In this document: positions 23,475 through 29,787 of the stretch, one piece after another
How the letters are laid out: every line of letters begins with the position of its first letter
Numbering within the stretch: the first letter of the stretch is position 1
Assembly (NCBI GenBank): GCA_038230695.1
Contig: JBBRMT010000026.1
Span: forward strand, 1-29,787
Length of the DNA stretch: 29,787 nt
Direction: 5' to 3'
DNA from: QHBQ01 sp038230695
GTDB taxonomy: Bacteria; Chloroflexota; Chloroflexia; QHBQ01
Notes under the pieces: model-generated
The model's input: only the letters and a program-made list of their open reading frames with translations
Databases searched by the model: none
Told to the model about the DNA's origin: nothing
Position numbers and translations under genes: made by a program

Positions 23475-25295
23475 ATGCGTCGTAATGACATCCGCAATAT
23501 CGCCATCATCGCCCACGTTGACCACGGCAAGACCACCCTGGTAGATGCGATGCTCAAGCAGAGCCACATCTTCCGCGAGAACCAGCAGGTTATCGAGCGG
23601 GTAATGGACTCCAACGCGCTGGAGCGCGAGCGAGGCATCACCATTCTGGCGAAAAATACCGCCGTCATCTACAAGGGGACTAAAATCAACATCGTGGACA
23701 CCCCCGGCCACGCCGACTTTGGCGGCGAGGTGGAGCGGGTGATGAACATGGTAGACGGTGTGCTGCTGCTGGTGGATGCGGTGGATGGCCCTATGCCCCA
23801 GACCAAGTTCGTGCTGCGCCAGGCATTGCAGCGCGGCCATCGTGCCATTGTAGTCATCAACAAGATTGACCGCGCCAACGCCCGTCCCAACCACGTCCTC
23901 AACGCCACCTTCGACCTGTTCGTAGATCTAGGCGCAAGCGAGCAGCAATCCGAGTTCCCCATCATCTACACCAACGCCCTCACCGGCGAGGCTGGCACCG
24001 ATCATATGCACATGAGCCAGACCCTGGAGCCGCTGTTCGAGGAGATCATCGAATACATTCAGGGGCCAGAGTCAGACCCCGATGGGCCAACCCAGTTGCT
24101 CGTCACCAATATGAGCTACGACGATTACAAGGGCAAGTTGCTGCTGGGGCAGTTGCACAGCGGTAAGCTACGCAAGGCCCAACAGGTTGCCCGCATAGAC
24201 CACGACGGCAACATCAAGAATATGCGGGTGAACCAGGTGTTCACCTACTCCGGCCTCAACCGCATCGAAGTGGACGAGGTTAGCGCGGGCGATATCGTGG
24301 CGATGACCGGCATTGCTGATGCCAACATCGGCGATACGATTGCCGACGTGGACAACCCCATTCCGCTGCCGCCGATCAAGGTGGAGGAGCCAACCCTGCG
24401 GATGACCTTCGGGGTGAATACCAGCCCCTTCGCCGGGCGCGACGGCACTTTCGTCACTTCGCGCAAGATACGCGAACGGCTCTACAACGAGCTTGACCGT
24501 GATGTGGCTCTGCGCGTTTCCGACACCGAGGCGGCGGACACCATGCTGGTCAGCGGGCGCGGCGAGTTGCACCTTACCATCCTGATTGAGACGATGCGGC
24601 GCGAGGGCTACGAGTTCCAGGTCAGTAAGCCGGAGGTTATCTACCACGAGGTTGATGGCAAGCTACAGGAGCCATACGAGCAGGTAGAGCTTGAGGTATC
24701 GCAAGAGGTGGTTGGGGTGGTGCCGGAGATGATGGGGCAGCGGCGCGGCGAACTGGTGGACATGAAGTACCGCGACGACAACTCGGTTCACTTCGTCTAC
24801 AAGATTCCCACGCGAGGGTTGCTCGGCTTCCGCCAGCACTTTCTAACTAACACGCGAGGGCAAGGGGTGATGAACACCCTGTTCGCCGGTTATGGCCCGC
24901 TGGCTGGCTCAATGGAAACCCGCACCCTCGGTTCGCTGGTCGCCTGGGAGAATGGTGAAACCTCATCCTACGGCTTGCACGCCGCTGAGGAACGCGGCAC
25001 CTTGTTCATCGGCGCGGGGGTGGAAGTCTATGAGGGGCAGGTAGTCGGTCAGCACATCCGCGAGAAGGATCTGGAGGTCAACGTCTGCAAGAAGAAGCAC
25101 CTCACCAACATTCGCGCCGCTGGTTCCGACGAAAATATCCAGCTAACCACGCCGCACAATATGTCGCTCGACGATTGCATCGAATACCTCGCCGACGACG
25201 AGCTGCTGGAAGTGACCCCCAAGATATACCGCCTCCGCAAGCGGCTGCTCACCCACAACGAGCGCAGCAAGGCGGCCAATAGGGATAAGCGATAG
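23475..25295 (+). CDS. typA: Ribosome-associated GTPase TypA/BipA
   Basis: 606 residues, the usual length. P-loop AHVDHGKTT (13-21), switch region ERERGITI, DTPGHADFGGEVERV and NKIDR are all present. EF-G-like domains III and V follow, and the TypA-specific C-terminal part carries GLLGFRQHFLTNTRG and a late NMSLDDCIEYLADDELLEVTP. The protein binds the 70S ribosome at the EF-G site and supports ribosome assembly, cold and stress adaptation (family knowledge). AAAGGTAG precedes the ATG at 23475. It is monocistronic, with its own promoter and terminator. Confidence 0.98.
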   Translation: MRRNDIRNIAIIAHVDHGKTTLVDAMLKQSHIFRENQQVIERVMDSNALERERGITILAKNTAVIYKGTKINIVDTPGHADFGGEVERVMNMVDGVLLLVDAVDGPMPQTKFVLRQALQRGHRAIVVINKIDRANARPNHVLNATFDLFVDLGASEQQSEFPIIYTNALTGEAGTDHMHMSQTLEPLFEEIIEYIQGPESDPDGPTQLLVTNMSYDDYKGKLLLGQLHSGKLRKAQQVARIDHDGNIKNMRVNQVFTYSGLNRIEVDEVSAGDIVAMTGIADANIGDTIADVDNPIPLPPIKVEEPTLRMTFGVNTSPFAGRDGTFVTSRKIRERLYNELDRDVALRVSDTEAADTMLVSGRGELHLTILIETMRREGYEFQVSKPEVIYHEVDGKLQEPYEQVELEVSQEVVGVVPEMMGQRRGELVDMKYRDDNSVHFVYKIPTRGLLGFRQHFLTNTRGQGVMNTLFAGYGPLAGSMETRTLGSLVAWENGETSSYGLHAAEERGTLFIGAGVEVYEGQVVGQHIREKDLEVNVCKKKHLTNIRAAGSDENIQLTTPHNMSLDDCIEYLADDELLEVTPKIYRLRKRLLTHNERSKAANRDKR

Positions 25296-25311
25296 GACAT
25301 GGTGATGATAC

Positions 25312-25348
25312 AAGGGCGCACAAACTACGTGCGCCCTTGTTTTTGTTT
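25312..25348 (+). terminator. Intrinsic terminator of typA
   Basis: AAGGGCGCAC (25312-25321), loop AAACTAC, GTGCGCCCTT (25329-25338), then GTTTTTGTTT: a perfect 10-bp stem and a T-run. Confidence 0.92.
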
Positions 25349-25392
25349 CCGCGCAAAAGCCAACCAAAGCCAACATAATATCATGCTCCTTC

Positions 25393-25401
25393 TGCTATAA
25401 T
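25393..25401 (+). promoter_or_regulatory. Extended -10 promoter before the broken FG-GAP/SLH gene
   Basis: TGCTATAAT, identical to 11761-11769 and to the minus-strand site at 998-1006. It is about 70 bases before the start at 25470. Confidence 0.5.
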
Positions 25402-25469
25402 TGTCTTGCATTAACCGATTCATTAGCCTTTTCCCCTAAGCGAGAGGGCCAATGGCAAAAGGAGAACCC

Positions 25470-25739
25470 ATGAACCTTAATCGTCTTATCAAAGGTGGGC
25501 CGTTGCTATTGCTGGCTGGCGTGCTGTTGTTCCTTAGCATTGCGGGCGCGTTGATACCCCCAGTCGCCGCTGCGCCACTTCAGCATCAGCACAGCCTGGC
25601 TGCAAGCGCCACCACCCTCACTTTCGCCCGCACCGACTACCCGATTGCCCCCGCCAGCCAGCCATACAACATCGTGGTCGGCGACTTCAACCGTGACGGC
25701 AAGCTGGACATTGTAAGCATCAACTTCACGGACAGCTAA
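25470..25739 (+). pseudogene. N-terminal piece of a broken secreted FG-GAP/SLH protein
   Basis: The ATG at 25470 has AAAAGGAG well spaced; the ATG at 25452 lies before that site and is less likely. The 89 residues hold a signal peptide (GGPLLLLAGVLLFLSIAGAL, then VAAAP) and the start of an FG-GAP/VCBS repeat (NIVVGDFNRDGKLDIVSINF, with calcium-type Asp residues), then stop at TAA 25737. After the stop the same frame continues as linker-like YTPAATYTPNPTYTPGGQPA until ~25810, and the next frame takes over with STPISPTNTPAV. I read this as one gene broken by a nonsense codon and a frameshift, with most FG-GAP repeats lost. The promoter and ribosome site remain, so a short secreted peptide may still be made. 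Confidence 0.75.
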
Positions 25740-25843
25740 ACCTCGCTATCCATCTATACACCGGCAGCAACTTACACTCCTAACCCTACCTACACCCCGG
25801 GAGGCCAGCCAGCACACCGATCTCGCCGACGAACACGCCTGCG

Positions 25844-26947
25844 GTGAGTAGCACGCCGACGGTAACGCCAAACCCGCTAACAAGCAGCACAACGACGATG
25901 ACCAGCACACCAGTTAATGCTACCCAACCCCCAACGGCAACAGTCACCCCAACCTGCCTGGATCAGTACGAGCCGGACAACGACCCTGCCCACGCTCAAA
26001 TTATAGGCAGTGGGCATCATACCTTCTGCCGCACCCCCAACTATCCTAACAATGACGTTGACTGGCTCTATGAGAACTGGGCACCAGCGTGTTACATTTA
26101 TAACCTTAGCACCCAGGCTCAAGGCATCAGCGCTCGTGCGGTAATGACCCTCTATGACGGCTCACTCAATGTCCTACAAACAAGCGGTGGCCCCAACGGG
26201 TGGGCGCAGATTAATTTCCTTGAGTGTGGTGGTACCACCTACTATGTCGCGGTGACTAACTACGACGGCACGGGTGGATTTGACCCCAACTATGGCTATG
26301 ACCTGCTCCTCAATCTCATCCATGTAACGCCCGTGCCACCCAGCCCGACTCCAACTTATACCCCGACCGCGTGTCCCAGCCCATTCGTGGATATAGCTGG
26401 CAACGTGTTCTACACCGCTATCCACTATCTGCATTGTATCGGGGTAATCAGCGGCACCGACCCAACCCACTATTCACCGGGCGGCACCGCCATTCGCGCC
26501 CAGTTCGCCAAGATCGTGGTACTCGGCTTCGCTCTATCACTTAGCACACCCGCCACTGGGCCAACCTTCAACGACGTACCCAGAACCTACTATGCGTATG
26601 CCTATATCGAGAGCGGCTACGCACATGGCATCCTCAGCGGCTTCGATGCGGCTACCTGTCAGGCTAACGGTCAGCCCTATCCTTGTTATCTCCCCAACCG
26701 CGCCATCAGCAGAGGGGAATTGACCAATCTGGTGGTCAATGCGGCGCATTACCCGCTCTGGACACCCACTGGCGGGGGGCAGAGTTTCAGCGACGTGCCA
26801 TCCAGTAACGTCTTCTACGTCAGCATCGAGACCGCCGCCTATAATAGCCTCATCAATGGCTATCCCGACCACACCTTCCGCCCCAACAACAACATCCGCC
26901 GCGACGAAATGGCGCAGATTGTCTACAAAGGGGTTACTACGCCGTGA
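25844..26947 (+). pseudogene. C-terminal piece of the broken gene: PPC-like domain plus SLH module
   Basis: Open for 367 residues from a GTG at 25844, but without a signal peptide or ribosome binding site, although the product would need export. Residues ~1-37 are a Thr/Pro linker. Residues ~38-160 resemble a pre-peptidase C-terminal (PPC) domain: DQYEPDNDPAHAQII, NDVDWLYENW and YYVAVTNYDG. A linker and three SLH repeats follow (CPSPFVDIAGNVFY to IRRDEMAQIVYKG), with the same cysteines as the other SLH modules. The open frame is otherwise undamaged, so the break is recent or the piece is expressed by readthrough. It probably belongs to the gene starting at 25470. Confidence 0.75.
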
Positions 26948-27001
26948 CGGAGCGCTTAGTGCTGAGTAAAGACAACTTGAGTCGTTCCAGAGGTTGATCA
27001 A

Positions 27002-27135
27002 CTAAGCCCCCAGCGGGGGTTTGGGGGAGAACTCTTGAAGCGCAGTGATGCCGAAGTAAGCACTCAAGGTAATCATGCTTACTTCGACATTAGCGATGAG
27101 ATAGATTCTCCCCCAAACCCCCGCTGGGGGCTTAG
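27002..27135. mobile_element. MITE-like element: 134 bp with 30-bp perfect terminal inverted repeats
   Basis: The 30 bases at 27002-27031 (CTAAGCCCCCAGCGGGG...) are the exact reverse complement of 27106-27135. Nested inside is an 11-bp inverted repeat, CGAAGTAAGCA (27052-27062) / TGCTTACTTCG (27076-27086), around a 13-base loop. It has no coding capacity. Clear target-site duplications are not visible. It lies between the ends of the convergent SLH remnant and nuoN, where the strong fold could also terminate transcription from both sides. Confidence 0.75.
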
Positions 27136-27184
27136 GATTTTGCTGGCCCCTCACTTCCACAAGATTGAGAGTGACTCATGCCCA

Positions 27185-27218
27185 CTTGCAACCTGCAATC
27201 TTGACTTGCAACCTGCAA
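27185..27218. repeat. Heptamer-derived direct repeats abutting the nuoN stop codon
   Basis: CTTGCAACCTGCAA (two heptamers) occurs at 27185-27198 and again at 27205-27218, separated by TCTTGA. The array ends two bases before the stop codon of nuoN (27221-27223). Confidence 0.8.
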
Positions 27219-27220
27219 CC

Positions 27221-28735
27221 TCACTTCGGGAATATCGCCAGCGCCGCGCCGGTTGCTGCATCGAGCAGCGGGCCAGCGAAAATGCCTAGAAGCACGGTGC
27301 CGAGGCTGGTGAGTAGCATGGCAATAACCATTGAGAGCGATGTCCACCGCTCCACCATCACAGTTACGCTGCCACTAACAATTATGACCTGCTGCTGGGG
27401 CGCGGGAGCAGGCTGGTAAAGTGCGGCAACGATGCGGAGATAGTAGTAGGCCGACACCGCGCTCATCAGCACGCCGATGATGGCAAGCTCGGCGTGGCCG
27501 CTCTGGAAGGCGGCAGCGAAGATGGTCAGCTTGCCGAAGAAGCCCGCCAGCGGCGGGATGCCGGTCAGCGACAGTAGGCAGATTGCTAGCGTGGCGGCCA
27601 TGCCGGGGCGACGCGCCGCCAACCCGCGCAGACTGGCGAGGTCGGTGCCGCTGCCGTCGGCGCGTTCCAGCGCAGCAGCGACGGCAAACGCGCCACCGTT
27701 CATTACCGTGTAGGCAGTGAGATAGTAGAGCGCGGCTGTAACCCCTTGTTGGCTGTTTGCCACCACCGCTACCAGAATATAACCGGCGTGCGCCACGCTG
27801 GAATAGGCCAGCAACCGCTTGAGGTTGGATTGCGCCAGCGCCAGCAGGTTGCCGCCAATCATGGTCAGCACGGCCATCGTCCATAGGATGGGTTGCCACG
27901 AGCTGGCGATGCTGGTGAGCGCACCGTTGAATACGCTGATAATTGCGGCGAACGCCGCCGTCTTGGTGCCGATTGACATCAGCAAGCTAACCGGCGCGGG
28001 CGAACCCTCGTACACATCAGGGGTCCACATATGGAAAGGCACCGCCGACACCTTGAAGCCCAACCCGGCAGCCACCAGCCCTGCGCCGACCAGCAGCAGC
28101 GTCGTGCCGCCGCGCAGGTTGTTGCCCGCTGCCAGCGCCGCTGCAATATCGGGGAAGCCTGTCTTGCCGGTCGCACCATAGAGCAGGGCGATACCGTATA
28201 GCAGGAAGGCGGTGGCGAACGAACTGAGCATAAAATATTTCAGCCCCGCCTCTTTGGAGATGCCCCGCCCTGGGGCGAATCCTGCCAGTATATAGAGGGC
28301 CAGCGACAGCAGTTCGAGGCCGAGGAAGGCGGTCATGAAGTGCTGCGCGGTGGCTAGCAACACCATGCCGAGGATGGCAGCCAGCATCAGCGCGTAATAC
28401 TCGCCAGGCCGCGCCAGGTTGACACGAGCAATATAATCAGCGGAGACCAGCAGGGCCAGCCCGCCGCCCACCAGCACAGTGATGGTGAGATACCAGGCGA
28501 AGTCGTCGGCCCGCACCTGCCCGCCCATTGCCCCACCCGCCGGGTTGATCGGCCATTGTATCGAGGTGTAAACGATCGCCGCGACCACGCCGAGCAGCGC
28601 CAGAGCTGCCAACGCGCCCCGCTTGACCATTGGCAGCAGATCAGCCAGCAGCAGCAGCAGGGTGGTCGCCGCCAAAATCAGCGGTGCGCCAATCGCATAC
28701 CAGTCGCTTTCGGTTATGTTGATTATTATATTCAT
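27221..28735 (-). CDS. nuoN: NADH-quinone oxidoreductase subunit N (complex I)
   Basis: 504 residues, a normal length, with about 14 membrane helices. Family signs include GMVLLATAQHFMTAFLGLELLSLALYIL (the channel Glu in GLELLSL), EAGLKYFMLSSFATAFLLYG (channel Lys), and AQSNLKRLLAYSSVAHAGY. It is one of the three antiporter-like proton-pumping subunits. The start ATG at 28735 overlaps the nuoM stop (ATGA), showing coupled translation; nuoN is the usual last gene of nuo operons. Confidence 0.97.
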   Translation of the reverse strand: MNIIINITESDWYAIGAPLILAATTLLLLLADLLPMVKRGALAALALLGVVAAIVYTSIQWPINPAGGAMGGQVRADDFAWYLTITVLVGGGLALLVSADYIARVNLARPGEYYALMLAAILGMVLLATAQHFMTAFLGLELLSLALYILAGFAPGRGISKEAGLKYFMLSSFATAFLLYGIALLYGATGKTGFPDIAAALAAGNNLRGGTTLLLVGAGLVAAGLGFKVSAVPFHMWTPDVYEGSPAPVSLLMSIGTKTAAFAAIISVFNGALTSIASSWQPILWTMAVLTMIGGNLLALAQSNLKRLLAYSSVAHAGYILVAVVANSQQGVTAALYYLTAYTVMNGGAFAVAAALERADGSGTDLASLRGLAARRPGMAATLAICLLSLTGIPPLAGFFGKLTIFAAAFQSGHAELAIIGVLMSAVSAYYYLRIVAALYQPAPAPQQQVIIVSGSVTVMVERWTSLSMVIAMLLTSLGTVLLGIFAGPLLDAATGAALAIFPK

Positions 28736-29787
28736 TTGAGCATTTTCAGGAGCGAGTCAGTGATAATCCCTGGCACAACGCCGATTATGAAGAAGAGCAG
28801 GGTGAGCGGCAGCAGCAGCAGCATCTCGCTGCCGCGCATATCGCTGGCCGGGTGGCTGCGTTCCGCGCCGTGCATCACCCTTTGATACATCCGCACCATG
28901 TACCAGGCGGCCAGGATTACGCCGAGGACAGCAAGTACAGCATAGATAGGCGCGGCCTGCCATGCACCCAGCATAATGAGGAACTCGCCCGCGAAGCTGC
29001 TCAGGCCGGGTAGGCCCAATGTGGCGAGGCTAATCAGCATGAACATAGTGGCGAGCAGGGGACGCTGCTTGCCCCAACCACCGAAGGCGCTCAGGTGGCG
29101 GCTGCCCGCCCGCTGCTCCAGCATCGCGGCGACCAGGAACAGCGCCGCGATGATTACGCCGTGATTGACCATCTGTAGGACTGCCCCGCTCTGACCATCC
29201 GCGTTGCCGCTAACCACCCCCAGAGTGATGAACCCCATAGGGCTGAGGCTGGCGTAAGCGGCAATGCGCTGCAAGGAGTCGGCGGCCAGCGCCGCCAACG
29301 CGCCATACAGGATGCCCGCGATGGCGAAGCCCGCCAACCAGGGCTGCCAGTTGGCCGCGCCCAGCGGAAAGAGCATCACCCCAAAACGCAGCAGCACGTA
29401 CACGCCGGTCTTGGACATCACCCCCGCGATCATCACCGTTACCGGCGCGGGCGACTCGGCGTAGGTGTCGGGCAGCCAGCTATGCAGTGGCACCAGCGGT
29501 ATCTTCACCGCCACGCCAATCACTATCGCAGCGAACAGCCAGGTTTGCGTGCCAGCGTCAATTATCACGCCAGGATATTGCGTGGGCAGTAGCCACGCAT
29601 CCGGGTTGAAGCCAAGCCCCTGGCTTGCCGCCACCGCGCCGAGACCAATCAGCCCCGCCAGCATCACCAGCCCACCGCCCAGCGCGTAGAGGATGAAGCG
29701 CATAGCAATCTGTGGGCCGCGTTCGCGGGCATAGCGGGCAATCAGGAAGTAGGCAGGCACCAGCATCGCTTCCCAGAAGATGTAGAA
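28732..29787 (-). CDS. nuoM: NADH-quinone oxidoreductase subunit M (complex I), 5' end outside window
   Basis: The frame is open to the window edge; residues before the first internal Met read FYIFWEAMLVPAYFLI, which holds the conserved channel glutamate (FWE), so the true start lies beyond 29787. About 352 C-terminal residues are present, with several membrane helices and motifs such as VKIPLVPLHSWLPDTYAESPAPVTVMIAGVMSKTGVY and RIAAYASLSPMGF. It is a proton-pumping antiporter-like subunit. The rest of the nuo operon should lie upstream, outside the window. Confidence 0.97.
   Translation of the reverse strand, partial: FYIFWEAMLVPAYFLIARYARERGPQIAMRFILYALGGGLVMLAGLIGLGAVAASQGLGFNPDAWLLPTQYPGVIIDAGTQTWLFAAIVIGVAVKIPLVPLHSWLPDTYAESPAPVTVMIAGVMSKTGVYVLLRFGVMLFPLGAANWQPWLAGFAIAGILYGALAALAADSLQRIAAYASLSPMGFITLGVVSGNADGQSGAVLQMVNHGVIIAALFLVAAMLEQRAGSRHLSAFGGWGKQRPLLATMFMLISLATLGLPGLSSFAGEFLIMLGAWQAAPIYAVLAVLGVILAAWYMVRMYQRVMHGAERSHPASDMRGSEMLLLLPLTLLFFIIGVVPGIITDSLLKMLK

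Noticed and set aside
27002..27135. Interpreting the inverted repeat as insertion-sequence ends
   Set aside because: Only 74 bases lie between the arms and nothing is encoded, so it is at most a non-autonomous element.

Overview
The window looks like a chromosomal segment from a GC-rich member of the Chloroflexota; this is inference from gene content, not a database match. Supporting signs are large secreted proteins with Pro/Thr-rich linkers ending in a cysteine-containing triple SLH module (four versions here), a secreted protein with two ~80-residue repeats plus a propeller-like C-terminus, a DEDDh exonuclease/GIY-YIG fusion, a classical T-box leader, and many palindromic and heptamer repeats between genes. 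No tRNA, rRNA, CRISPR array, phage gene or transposase was found. Several promoters match the sigma-70 type closely (TTGACA-16/17/18-TATAAT), and others use an extended -10 (TGnTATAAT).

Layout. 1-953 (minus): 5' part of an O-antigen-ligase-like membrane protein, cut by the window edge. 1108-3180: secreted GH43/GH32-type propeller protein with SLH anchor. 3171-3425: remnant of a metallo-beta-lactamase-fold gene. 3473-3868: small membrane protein. 3959-5986 (minus): exonuclease/GIY-YIG nuclease with a strong promoter. 6123-6668 (minus): membrane protein with a duplicated start region. 6810-10893: apparent four-gene operon of membrane protein, PadR regulator fused in frame to a DUF998-like membrane domain, membrane protein, and membrane-anchored alpha/beta hydrolase. 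11057-13539: a second PadR regulator and a 14-helix DHA2 drug-efflux transporter. The two PadR genes are paralogues and share almost the same promoter and the same operator-like palindrome right after the -10. 13774-15662: translationally coupled aldo/keto reductase and Gfo/Idh/MocA oxidoreductase. 15689-16254: promoter, complete T-box riboswitch (specifier probably ACC, Thr) and a 61-codon acidic gene instead of the expected aminoacyl-tRNA synthetase or amino-acid gene. 16623-20949: promoter, structured leader and a 1365-residue secreted GH13 amylase/pullulanase with SLH anchor. 21072-22658 (minus): secreted repeat/propeller protein. 22763-23202: frameshifted SLH remnant. 23284-25348: typA/bipA with leader hairpins and terminator. 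25470-26947: a broken secreted FG-GAP/PPC/SLH gene. 27002-27135: MITE-like element with 30-bp perfect inverted repeats. 27221-29787 (minus): nuoN and nuoM, the end of a complex I operon.

Themes. (1) Surface polysaccharide handling: SLH-anchored glycosidases, with repeated birth and decay of SLH-protein genes. (2) A paired PadR control circuit over two envelope/efflux operons. (3) A T-box driving an unrecognised small protein. (4) Dense small repeats: a GGGCG/CGCCC palindrome family, 7-bp tandem arrays that often abut or supply stop codons, and a palindrome inserted in frame into a nuclease gene. The best candidates for something undescribed are the T-box/small-protein unit and the PadR-DUF998 fusion with its own internal ribosome binding site.
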